10,111 nucleotides of DNA. Origin: Pseudomonadota bacterium (GTDB lineage Bacteria; Pseudomonadota; Gammaproteobacteria; Acidiferrobacterales; Sulfurifustaceae). Where the stretch lies: positions 2,035,013 through 2,045,123 of the forward strand of contig CP070641.1 in NCBI GenBank assembly GCA_020354085.1, given 5' to 3'. Positions within the stretch are counted from its first letter, which is position 1. Each line of letters starts with the position of its first letter. The position numbers were made by a program, and so were the translations under genes. Below, in pieces: positions 1 through 6,433 of the stretch. The notes under the pieces are model-generated. The model saw only the letters and a list, made by a program, of their open reading frames with translations. It did no database searches and was not told where the DNA came from.

Positions 1-566
1 TCTCCGACCCGGCGGTGATCATCGGTCTGTTCATCGGCGGTTTGGTACCCTACCTGTTCGGCGCCATGGGCATGGAGGCGGTCGGCCGCGCGGCGGGTAG
101 CGTCGTGATCGAAGTGCGCCGCCAATTCAAGCAAATCAAGGGCATCATGTCCGGCAAGGCCAAACCGGAATACGGCACCTGCGTCGACATGCTCACCAAA
201 GCCGCGATTAAAGAGATGATCATCCCCTCGCTGCTACCGGTATTGGTGCCGGTGGTCGTGGTGCTGATTCTCAACTGGCTGATGGGGCCGGGCGCGGGCG
301 TGAAGGCGCTAGGTGGTGTGCTGATGGGCTCGATCGTGACTGGCATCTTTGTCGCGATCTCCATGACCACCGGCGGCGGCGCGTGGGACAACGCCAAGAA
401 ATACATCGAAGAAGGCAATTACGGCGGCAAGGGCGGCGACGCGCATAAGGCGGCGGTCACGGGCGACACCGTCGGCGATCCCTACAAGGACACCGCCGGC
501 CCGGCGATCAACCCGCTCATCAAGATCATCAACATCGTGGCGCTGCTGATCGTCCCACTTTTGTAA
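1..566 (+). CDS. hppA: Membrane-bound proton/sodium-translocating pyrophosphatase, C-terminal part (5' end outside window)
   Basis: The integral membrane pyrophosphatase hydrolyses cytoplasmic PPi and pumps H+ or Na+ across the inner membrane. Only the last ~188 codons are present; the frame is open from base 3 and ends at TAA 564-566. Several hydrophobic helices are visible, for example around LVPYLFGAMGMEAVGRAAG and the PSLLPVLVPVVVVLILNWLM stretch. The highly conserved C-terminal acidic motif follows: GGAWDNAKKYIE, then AAVTGDTVGDPYKDTAGPA and INPLIKI. Its Asp, Asn and Lys residues bind Mg-PPi in this family. The residues that separate K+-dependent from K+-independent forms lie upstream of the window, so subclass and pumped ion cannot be told. 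The gene ends just before a strong terminator, so it is the last gene of its transcript. The family call is secure. Confidence 0.97.
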   Translation, partial: SDPAVIIGLFIGGLVPYLFGAMGMEAVGRAAGSVVIEVRRQFKQIKGIMSGKAKPEYGTCVDMLTKAAIKEMIIPSLLPVLVPVVVVLILNWLMGPGAGVKALGGVLMGSIVTGIFVAISMTTGGGAWDNAKKYIEEGNYGGKGGDAHKAAVTGDTVGDPYKDTAGPAINPLIKIINIVALLIVPLL

Positions 567-603
567 AGAACAAAGACAAGGGGATAAAACAATAAGAAGA
601 ATG

Positions 604-632
604 GGGCCGGCCTTGCGCCGGCCCTTTTTTTT
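604..632 (+). terminator. Rho-independent terminator of hppA
   Basis: Perfect 8-bp GC stem: GGGCCGGC (604-611) pairs with GCCGGCCC (617-624) around a 5-nt CTTGC loop. An uninterrupted run of eight T (625-632) follows. It lies 38 nt after the hppA stop on the same strand, which is textbook intrinsic terminator form. Confidence 0.95.
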
Positions 633-637
633 GATGT

Positions 638-718
638 CCAGGGACGTACACGGTGAATCAGTGCAGGCGAACCCCAGGCCGCGAGGAACTCGCGTTTGGC
701 CAGGGATGATGTACACGG
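638..718. repeat. Imperfect direct repeat flanking a hairpin in the hppA-metallophosphoesterase spacer
   Basis: CCAGGGACGTACACGG (638-653) recurs as CCAGGGATGATGTACACGG (700-718), with a 3-nt insertion and one substitution. Between them, CGCGAG-GAA-CTCGCG (680-694) is a perfect 6-bp stem with a 3-nt loop. An outer pairing of CCCAGGCC (673-680 region) with GGCCAGGG (698-705) could extend the stem with a mismatch and a bulge. The unit looks like a REP-like or small dispersed element, but one copy cannot prove that. It could equally be a 5'-leader structure of the following gene. Confidence 0.4.
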
Positions 719-763
719 AAAAGCGAGTCGGAGGCCACAGCCGTGACGCGTTAGAATAGTAAT

Positions 764-1312
764 ATGAAAATCTGCATCGTTTCCGACAGCCACGACCATC
801 GCCCGCTGCTTGAGTCGGCAGTGGCGGAGGCCAGGTCACTGGGGGCGCGCGCCGTGATCCACTGCGGCGATTTGGTTGCGCCGTCTACCTTGCACGCGAT
901 TCAGCATTTCGCGCTGCCGATCCATCTGGTGCACGGCAATAACACGGGCGACCTGTTCCATTTGAGCCGGCTTGCCGCCAAGCCCGGCAGTCATGTGCAT
1001 TATTATGGGCAAGATGCCGCGTTGGAGCTGGCGGGGAAAAGAATATTCGTCGTGCACTACCCGCACTACGCCAAGGCTATGGCGTTGACCGGTGACTACG
1101 ACCTGGTGTGCAACGGTCACGAGCACCGCGCTGTGATCGAGCGCATTGGCAACATCAAAGGCGGCCATACTCTGCGTGTCGATCCCGGTACGGTCGCTGG
1201 TATCGGTACGGCGCCGACCTACGTACTCGGCGATCTGGAATCCATGACCTTTTCTATCCGGCCCGTCCCGGTACCGGACTTGGCTGAACCACTGCGGGCC
1301 GCGCGAAGCTAA
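764..1312 (+). CDS. Metallophosphoesterase, MJ0936/YfcE-type phosphodiesterase
   Basis: 182-residue single-domain calcineurin-like phosphoesterase of the cytosolic YfcE/MJ0936 group. These are dinuclear-metal phosphodiesterases whose physiological substrate is mostly unknown. Metal-site motifs appear in order: SDSH (D8, H10), HCGD (D36), HGNN (N59), VVHYPHY (H98) and NGHEH (H119, H121). The C-terminal DPGTVAG stretch matches the family's NPGS/NPGE motif. Length agrees with relatives (about 165-185 aa). Two motifs deviate: the usual GNxD reads GNNT, and the usual HGH reads HYPH, so the position-61 Asp and the Gly after the metal-binding His are missing. The ATG start gives the canonical beta-strand MKICIVSDSH directly, but the ribosome site before it is weak. 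The next gene begins 39 nt downstream on the same strand, so co-transcription is possible. The family is sure; the substrate is unknown. Confidence 0.9.
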   Translation: MKICIVSDSHDHRPLLESAVAEARSLGARAVIHCGDLVAPSTLHAIQHFALPIHLVHGNNTGDLFHLSRLAAKPGSHVHYYGQDAALELAGKRIFVVHYPHYAKAMALTGDYDLVCNGHEHRAVIERIGNIKGGHTLRVDPGTVAGIGTAPTYVLGDLESMTFSIRPVPVPDLAEPLRAARS

Positions 1313-1338
1313 CCTCAGTTTCTCAGGTGGCGGGACAC

Positions 1339-1347
1339 AGGAGGTGA
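1339..1347 (+). promoter_or_regulatory. Very strong Shine-Dalgarno deciding a GTG start
   Basis: AGGAGGTGA is a nine-base perfect complement of the usual 16S rRNA 3' end. It lies 4 nt (7 nt from GGAGG) before GTG 1352, which fixes that codon as the start of the thioredoxin-domain protein. Confidence 0.85.
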
Positions 1348-1351
1348 CAGG

Positions 1352-2863
1352 GTGTCCAGGAAGAAACGCCGGCGAAGCAAACCACGGTACGCTGCATACG
1401 CATCAGCGCTCTTCGCTGCCGCTGTGCTCGCCTTGTTCTGGCTCACGCGTGAACCACCGATCTCCTGGGTCACGGATTTTGAAAGGGGCGTGGCAGCAGC
1501 ACGCACGCAGTCGCGCCCAGCAATCGCCGTGTTCGACGCCACGTGGTGCAGTTGGTGTCAGCTCTATCATCGTGGAACACTCGCCGATCGTGGCGTCGTA
1601 AGCGCCATCACGCGCGACTACGTGCCGATCCTCATCGACTTCGACGCGCGCCCGGACCTCGCCGCGCGTTATCAAGTACGCGGCCTGCCTTACACCCTGC
1701 TGTTGTCCCCGCACGGTGAGTTCGCCAGCGGTTTCGTCGGGATCTTGCGGCCGGCCGACATGCTAGCGACCCTCACGGCGGCGCGCAGCGGCCAATCGCC
1801 CGACGGTGCCGGGACGCTTCCGGCTATGACGATCACGCCGCGCGCCGCAACACGCGCTGAATACCAGCGCATACGCAGCGCATTTCTCGATCATCTGGAG
1901 CAGTTGTACGACCCCGACGTCGGCACCCTGCTCGGCAAGCTCGCGAGCGGGGCCACGCTCAAACGTCCCTCGCCCCGCACCTGGTTGTACTTGACCGAGC
2001 ACGAGTTGTGGAAGGAGCGCCGTCTGCGCGCGGCGCGTGCCGAGCGCACGCGATTGTTCGATCCGATCGATGGCGGCTTCTTCAATTTCCTCGATCCGTC
2101 GGTGGCGACCGGCGACTACTTGGAAAGCTCCAAGCTGCTCGAATCAAACGCCTGGCTCACTCTGTGGTTCGCGAACGAAAAGGACGAGGCCGCGCGCGGC
2201 GGCTGGCACTATTTGCGAAACACGCTCTGGGACCATCGGTTCGGTGGATTCTTCCAGGCGCAGAACGCCGATGACCATTACTACTCGCTTAGTGCCGAGC
2301 AGCGAAGACAGCGCACGATCCCGCCGCTCGATCGCATCAAGCGCGCCGACACCAATGCCCAGGCCGCCTGGGTGCTGGCCGCGCTCGCACGCTTGTGGAA
2401 TGAACGCGAGCCCGCGGCACTCGCCGCCCAGACGCTCAATTTTGTCTTGATTCGCATGTGGCGAGATGGACATCTTTTCCATGCACTGCGCGGCCAAGCG
2501 CTCAACACGCCGGATCAACCGCTCGACTGGTTTTGGCTGCTGGCGGCGGCCGCCGAGCTGCCGCACGATGGGCTCGACCCGGTCGCACGAAGAAACCTTG
2601 AGACAGCTAGCCGTCAGGCGGCTGAGTGGCTGCAGATTCGGAAGAGTCGCACGGATGCCGCGGCGATTCCCGCCGAGCTCGCAGGCCTGATCGCCTGGGT
2701 CGGTGGCCGGCGTGACCGCTACCCTGCCCTACCGGTGGAAACTCGGGAGCTAGGGCTGCGCGCACTGCGTCTCGACGGCGAAACCGCCCCGGATGATGTC
2801 ACCTTGGCGCTGCAAGCCTGGGAGACCTTGCTGACCCAAAGACCTCGCCGACCAACAGACTAG
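1352..2863 (+). CDS. Membrane-anchored thioredoxin-domain protein, YyaL/SPATA20-like (DUF255-type)
   Basis: 503 residues with a GTG start. A very basic N-terminus (MSRKKRRRSKPR) is followed by one hydrophobic helix (about 13-32). This predicts a signal anchor with the body in the periplasm. Residues ~38-145 form a thioredoxin fold with an active-site CSWC (C66, C69) and the cis-Pro motif GLPYT (P113). ARPDLAARY resembles the RPDID segment of DUF255. The remaining ~330 residues are helical, with repeated DGGFF / GGFFQAQNADD motifs at ~230-310. These resemble the (alpha/alpha)6-barrel half of YyaL/SSP411 proteins. Classical YyaL proteins are soluble and longer (roughly 600-700 aa), so this is a shorter, anchored variant. 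Its last codon lies 9 nt from the end of convergent bioB. Function is unknown; a periplasmic disulfide or redox role is inferred from CxxC and topology alone. Confidence 0.75.
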   Translation: MSRKKRRRSKPRYAAYASALFAAAVLALFWLTREPPISWVTDFERGVAAARTQSRPAIAVFDATWCSWCQLYHRGTLADRGVVSAITRDYVPILIDFDARPDLAARYQVRGLPYTLLLSPHGEFASGFVGILRPADMLATLTAARSGQSPDGAGTLPAMTITPRAATRAEYQRIRSAFLDHLEQLYDPDVGTLLGKLASGATLKRPSPRTWLYLTEHELWKERRLRAARAERTRLFDPIDGGFFNFLDPSVATGDYLESSKLLESNAWLTLWFANEKDEAARGGWHYLRNTLWDHRFGGFFQAQNADDHYYSLSAEQRRQRTIPPLDRIKRADTNAQAAWVLAALARLWNEREPAALAAQTLNFVLIRMWRDGHLFHALRGQALNTPDQPLDWFWLLAAAAELPHDGLDPVARRNLETASRQAAEWLQIRKSRTDAAAIPAELAGLIAWVGGRRDRYPALPVETRELGLRALRLDGETAPDDVTLALQAWETLLTQRPRRPTD

Positions 2864-2872
2864 CAAAGGCAA

Positions 2873-3862
2873 CTATGAACCCGCGGCAGTCTTGCTAGGA
2901 GGCACGGCGGGTATGACCGGCAGCTCGGCATGCATGCCAAGTTTGGCGAGCAATTCGAGATCACGGCCAGTGTCAGGATTAGGCGTCGTCAACAATTGCT
3001 CGCCGAAAAAGACAGAATTGGCGCCGGCGAGAAAACACAAGGCTTGCAAATGGTCAGGCATCTGCTGGCGACCCGCAGACAGACGCACGTAAGAAGTCGG
3101 CATGACGATGCGCGCCACCGCTATAGTGCGCACGAACTCAAGCGGCTCAAGCGCCGGTACGCCCTGCAGCGGCGTGCCGGGGATCTTGATCAACATATTG
3201 AGCGGCACGCTCTCGGGTGGTGGGTTGAGCGCCGCGAGTTCGGCGAGGAAGGCAACGCGGTCGGCGCGCGATTCGCCCATTCCAAGAATGCCGCCGCAAC
3301 ATAGGTGGATACCGGCATCGCGGACTTGCCGCAAAGTGCGCAAGCGATCATCGTAACCATGCGTGTGCACGACATTGGCGTAGTGCTCGCGCGATGTGTC
3401 GAGATTGTGGTTGTAGTAGTCGAGGCCAGCCGCTTTAAGTCGCGCGGCTTGACCATCCTTGAGCTGCCCGAGGGTCACGCAGGTTTCGAGCCCGAGCCCC
3501 TTGACCGCCCGCACCATCTCCACCACGACATCAAGGTCCTTGTCCTTAGGTCCGCGCCAGGCGGCGCCCATGCAAAAGCGCGTCGCGCCGCGTGCTTTGG
3601 CGGCCTGTGCCGCTTGGACGACGTCGGCCAAGCCAAGCAGCGGTTCGCGATCGACATGAGTGTCGAAGCGCGCAGACTGCGAGCAATATCCGCAGTCCTC
3701 GGAACATCCACCAGTTTTAATCGACAACAGCGTTGACAGCTGGACCGTGTTCGGGTCGAAGTGCTGACGGTGCACCGTCTGCGCCCTATGGATCAGATCG
3801 CTGAACGGCAGGTCGAAAAGTGCGGCGATGCGGGAGGAATCACGATTCATAACGGCGACCAT
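2873..3862 (-). CDS. bioB: Biotin synthase (radical SAM)
   Basis: BioB inserts sulfur into dethiobiotin to make biotin, using a radical-SAM [4Fe-4S] cluster and a sacrificial [2Fe-2S] cluster. The CxxxCxxC motif GGCSEDCGYC supplies C53, C57 and C60. The second-cluster ligands are C97 (RFCMGAAW), C128 (ETCVTLG), C188 (HLCCGG) and R260 (YVRLSAGR). With the start at 3862 these positions equal E. coli numbering, which supports that start over the in-frame ATG at 3850. No strong Shine-Dalgarno is seen before either. Length is 329 aa against 346 in E. coli. The protein is intact. It follows fnr by 77 nt on the same strand, and no other biotin gene lies in the window. The 3' end converges with the thioredoxin-domain gene, with no obvious terminator in the 9-nt gap. 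Confidence 0.97.
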   Translation of the reverse strand: MVAVMNRDSSRIAALFDLPFSDLIHRAQTVHRQHFDPNTVQLSTLLSIKTGGCSEDCGYCSQSARFDTHVDREPLLGLADVVQAAQAAKARGATRFCMGAAWRGPKDKDLDVVVEMVRAVKGLGLETCVTLGQLKDGQAARLKAAGLDYYNHNLDTSREHYANVVHTHGYDDRLRTLRQVRDAGIHLCCGGILGMGESRADRVAFLAELAALNPPPESVPLNMLIKIPGTPLQGVPALEPLEFVRTIAVARIVMPTSYVRLSAGRQQMPDHLQALCFLAGANSVFFGEQLLTTPNPDTGRDLELLAKLGMHAELPVIPAVPPSKTAAGS

Positions 3863-3880
3863 GCAGTGAACGGGCCGCTC

Positions 3881-3909
3881 ACGCTAGGGGAGAACGCGCA
3901 CCCAGTCAA
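3881..3909 (-). promoter_or_regulatory. Possible sigma70 promoter for bioB
   Basis: On the minus strand, TTGACT (3904-3909, 5/6 to the -35 consensus) is followed after exactly 17 nt by TAGCGT (3881-3886, 3/6 to the -10, keeping the key T, A and final T). This would allow bioB transcription independent of fnr read-through, starting about 12-13 nt upstream of ATG 3862. The -10 is weak, so this is tentative. No BirA-type operator is evident. Confidence 0.35.
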
Positions 3910-3939
3910 CCGCCTGATTAAGACGGCGTTGACCGATGC

Positions 3940-4698
3940 TCAGGCGCTGACGCTTACCTCGCCGGCCATGCCGCTCCCCATACCACGCAACCGATCGGCG
4001 TCGAGAATCTCGATCTGCCGACCGTGGACGCTGATCAAGCCTTCTTCCTGAAAACGCGAGAACAGCCGGCTCACGGTCTCCAGCGCTAACCCCAAGTAGT
4101 CGCCCAAGTCCTGGCGCGACATGGCGAGTCGCAGTAGCCGATCTGATAGCCCAAGCCGGGCCTGGCGACGCGCGAAATTGACGAGGGCCGCCGCCAAGCG
4201 CTCTTCAGCCGTCATGCGCCCGAGCATCATCAACATTTGCTCGTCGCGCACGATCTCGCGACTCATGATGCGAAACAGCTGATGCTGCAAGGCCGGGACC
4301 TTCTGCGCCAACTCCTCCAGCGCGTGAAACGGGATGTCGCACACTTCAACGGTTTCCAACGCTTCAGCAGTGCAAGGATGTTGGTCCGCGTTGATGGCAT
4401 CGACACCGAGTAGTTCACCCGGCATATAGAATCCGGTCACCTGCACGCGGCCATCTTCCATGAGCCCGGTGGTTTTCACCGTGCCACCCTTGAGTGCATA
4501 CAACGATCGCAATGGATCACCGTAGCGGTACAACGTTTCGCCTTTCTTTAAGGTACGACGGCGCTGAACAACGCGATCGAGCGCCGTGAGATCAGCTTCA
4601 TGCAGTCCAAGCGGCAGGCAAAGCTCCCGTAGCGAACAATCTTTACATGCCAACTTGATGCCGCCGATGGTGACGACGGCCCCTACGCGATCGCGCAT
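3940..4698 (-). CDS. fnr: FNR/ANR-type oxygen-sensing transcriptional regulator
   Basis: 252-aa CRP/FNR-superfamily regulator. In FNR an O2-labile [4Fe-4S] cluster drives dimerisation and binding to TTGAT-N4-ATCAA sites under low oxygen. All four ligands are present: C18-x2-C21-x5-C27 in the N-terminal arm, the spacing of E. coli FNR, and C120 in VEVCDIPF, equivalent to E. coli C122. The cNMP-type beta-barrel spans roughly 40-140, followed by a dimerisation helix (IVRDEQMLMMLGRM). The winged helix-turn-helix has recognition helix LALETVSRLFSRF, with the E-x2-S-R core (ETVSR) that reads FNR boxes. An AGGGAG ribosome site (4705-4710) precedes ATG 4698. The gene lies downstream of hemN on the same strand, a pairing also seen in pseudomonads (anr/hemN). 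Two FNR boxes lie within 4 kb. The functional class is very secure; fnr versus anr is only naming. Confidence 0.96.
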   Translation of the reverse strand: MRDRVGAVVTIGGIKLACKDCSLRELCLPLGLHEADLTALDRVVQRRRTLKKGETLYRYGDPLRSLYALKGGTVKTTGLMEDGRVQVTGFYMPGELLGVDAINADQHPCTAEALETVEVCDIPFHALEELAQKVPALQHQLFRIMSREIVRDEQMLMMLGRMTAEERLAAALVNFARRQARLGLSDRLLRLAMSRQDLGDYLGLALETVSRLFSRFQEEGLISVHGRQIEILDADRLRGMGSGMAGEVSVSA

Positions 4699-4704
4699 CT
4701 CGTT

Positions 4705-4710
4705 CTCCCT
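4705..4710 (-). promoter_or_regulatory. Ribosome binding site of fnr
   Basis: AGGGAG on the minus strand, 6 nt before ATG 4698 (bases 4699-4704 between), supports that start. The rest of the 195-nt hemN-fnr gap (4699-4893) shows no clear promoter or FNR box. Confidence 0.7.
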
Positions 4711-4893
4711 GGCTGGGTTTTAATCTTAAACGCCCTGTTTGGTACGCGTCCATTTTTTTCGCCGCCAAAGGCCGACCAAGGATTGCGCTTAGCGGAATAC
4801 GATCATGCTGGACGCCCAGTATGTACTGCCGTCACAGCCTTACCACACCGGTATTGAGGGTTTATTGGCAACCGTGCGTTGCGGTCGCGACGG

Positions 4894-6282
4894 TCAGATT
4901 ACCTTGGAAAAGTGCTGATCCGGCTTCTCCCGCAAGTAACGATCGAACACCATACAGATGTTGCGAATCAACAGCTTCCCGGCGGGGCGCACCCTGATGC
5001 GGGTGCGCTCGATGTCCAACAGACCATCCCGCTGCATCTCCTTAATGGAGACACATTCGGCTGCAAAGTACTCCGCAAAACGGATACCGTATGCACGCTC
5101 GACGGCGGCGGTGTCCAGGACGAAGTGGCAAATAAGCTGCGTGATGACCTCGCGCCGCAACAGATCATCGGCCGACAGCTCGATGCCGCGGAAAATCGGC
5201 AGCTCTCCGGACTCGATGCGCTCGGCGTACTCCTCGACCGTGCGCACGTTCTGCGAATAGCTATCCCCCACCATGCCGATCGCCGTGATGCCAAGCCCGA
5301 CCAAGTCGCAATCGGCGTGCGTCGAATAACCCTGGAAGTTCCGATAAAGCGTTCCGTCGCGCTGCGCCACCGCCAGTTCGTCATCGGGCTTGGCGAAGTG
5401 ATCCATACCAATATACACGTAGCCCGCACGTGTCAGCTGCTCGATCGTGAGTTGCAGGATATCGAGCTTGGCCTGCGGACTCGGCAATTCCTCAGCGTTG
5501 ATCCGGCGCTGCGGCTTGAACAGCTCGGGCAGGTGCGCATAGTTGAACACCGAAAGACGATCCGGTGAGGCCGCGGTGATCTTGGACAGCGTTCGTCCGA
5601 AACTTTCGACCGTCTGAAACGGCAAGCCGTAGATGAGGTCCATGCTGATCGAGCGGAAGCCGAGCGCCCGCGCCTCATTCAAGACTGCAACCGTCTGCGC
5701 CTCGTCTTGCAGTCGATTGACGGCTTTCTGCACCTTGGGATCGAAATCCTGCACACCCATCGACAAGCGGTTGAAACCGATCTCGCGCAACAGCGCCAGG
5801 GTGCCCGACTTGATCTCGCGTGGATCGACCTCGATGCCATATTCCCCGCCGTCGTCGTCACGCAAGGTAAAATGCTCGCGCGTCACGCGCATCAGTTCAC
5901 GCATCTCATCGTGCGAGATAAAGGTCGGCGTACCGCCGCCCCAGTGCAGCTGTTCGACCACGCGGGTGCGATCGAATAGCGCGCCGTGCATGGCAATCTC
6001 GCGATGCAGTTGCGCCAGATAGGGCGCCGCGCGCTTGCGGTCCTTGGTGACTACCTTGTTGCAGGCACAGTAGTAGCAAACCGTGTCGCAAAACGGCAGA
6101 TGAAAATACAGCGACAGCGCCTTGCGATGGGTGCCAACGTTGCTGCGCGCCGCCCACTCCCGATATTGTGCAGGCCCGAAACCGGCGTGAAACTGCACGG
6201 CGGTCGGATACGAGGTATACCGCGGTCCCGACTTGTCGTACCGGCGCAACAGCTCCGGATCGAATACGATGTGTTGCTCCAT
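4894..6282 (-). CDS. hemN: Oxygen-independent coproporphyrinogen III oxidase (radical SAM)
   Basis: HemN oxidatively decarboxylates coproporphyrinogen III to protoporphyrinogen IX without O2, which is needed for haem synthesis in anoxia. The radical-SAM motif CDTVCYYCAC gives C65, C69, C72 and the HemN-specific fourth Cys C74. Other family blocks are SGPRYTSYPTA near the N-terminus, HWGGGTPTF, NRLSMGVQDFD, LIYGLPFQT, FNYAHLPELF, GMDHFAKPDDELAVAQ and the C-terminal LLIRNICMVFDRYLR. Start choice: the frame stays open to 6444, but that overlaps the divergent cytochrome gene and the FNR box. ATG 6282 gives 462 aa, close to E. coli HemN (457 aa), and begins shortly before the conserved YTSYPTA region. 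It is intact. A probable FNR-activated promoter lies 31-71 nt upstream. fnr follows 195 nt downstream and may be partly co-transcribed. Confidence 0.97.
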   Translation of the reverse strand: MEQHIVFDPELLRRYDKSGPRYTSYPTAVQFHAGFGPAQYREWAARSNVGTHRKALSLYFHLPFCDTVCYYCACNKVVTKDRKRAAPYLAQLHREIAMHGALFDRTRVVEQLHWGGGTPTFISHDEMRELMRVTREHFTLRDDDGGEYGIEVDPREIKSGTLALLREIGFNRLSMGVQDFDPKVQKAVNRLQDEAQTVAVLNEARALGFRSISMDLIYGLPFQTVESFGRTLSKITAASPDRLSVFNYAHLPELFKPQRRINAEELPSPQAKLDILQLTIEQLTRAGYVYIGMDHFAKPDDELAVAQRDGTLYRNFQGYSTHADCDLVGLGITAIGMVGDSYSQNVRTVEEYAERIESGELPIFRGIELSADDLLRREVITQLICHFVLDTAAVERAYGIRFAEYFAAECVSIKEMQRDGLLDIERTRIRVRPAGKLLIRNICMVFDRYLREKPDQHFSKVI

Positions 6283-6312
6283 GGATGTCCGTAGCAGGCG
6301 ATCGAACGCTGC

Positions 6313-6318
6313 ATTCTC
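6313..6318 (-). promoter_or_regulatory. Candidate -10 element of hemN promoter
   Basis: GAGAAT on the minus strand matches TATAAT at 4/6. It places the FNR-like box centre near -40.5, close to the -41.5 of class II FNR activation. The predicted transcript start is near 6306, leaving a leader of about 24 nt. Confidence 0.4.
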
Positions 6319-6339
6319 GCATAGCGCTACCGGCGGAAT

Positions 6340-6353
6340 TTGACTTCGATCAA
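6340..6353. promoter_or_regulatory. FNR/ANR box between divergent hemN and cytochrome c-DUF302 gene
   Basis: TTGACTTCGATCAA matches TTGAT-N4-ATCAA at 9 of 10 informative bases (C for T at position 5). It lies in the 151-nt gap between hemN (start 6282) and the cytochrome gene (start 6434). On both sides a -10-like hexamer sits at about the class II distance: GAGAAT (6318-6313, minus) and AAAAAT (6376-6381, plus). The presence of fnr 1.6 kb away supports function. Whether one or both genes respond is inference. Confidence 0.75.
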
Positions 6354-6375
6354 TGACCGGCGAGGGCCGGCCACG

Positions 6376-6381
6376 AAAAAT
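6376..6381 (+). promoter_or_regulatory. Candidate -10 element of cytochrome c-DUF302 promoter
   Basis: AAAAAT matches TATAAT at 4/6. It lies exactly where a class II FNR promoter centred on 6346.5 would need it, with +1 near 6388 and a 46-nt leader. The match is A-rich and could be chance. Confidence 0.3.
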
Positions 6382-6433
6382 GCCACCAAGGCCACGCCAT
6401 CCGTGGCAGCAGAGCAGCCCCCAAGGATTCTTA

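Noticed and set aside
309..839. Minus-strand 176-codon frame across the hppA end and spacer
   Set aside because: It crosses the terminator and the conserved hppA coding region, with low-complexity Arg/Ala composition typical of shadow frames.
3186..3200. TTGATCAAC near an FNR half-site inside bioB
   Set aside because: Only one half-site is good, the spacing is wrong and it lies within coding sequence.
4868..4882. Small hairpin GCAAC-CGTGC-GTTGC after hemN
   Set aside because: A 5-bp stem with no T run on the minus strand; not a credible terminator.
4805..4918. 37-codon + strand ORF (starts MLDAQYVLPSQ) in the hemN-fnr gap
   Set aside because: No convincing ribosome site or homology, and it runs into the hemN 3' end on the opposite strand; kept out as chance.
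4879..5568. Long + strand open frame (229 codons)
   Set aside because: It is fully antisense to the conserved 3' half of hemN and shows no recognisable motif or ribosome site; long shadow frames are expected at this GC content.
6353..6433. 27-residue N-terminal extension of the cytochrome gene
   Set aside because: Its ATG is the last base of the FNR box plus two, there is no ribosome site, and it would bury the signal peptide.
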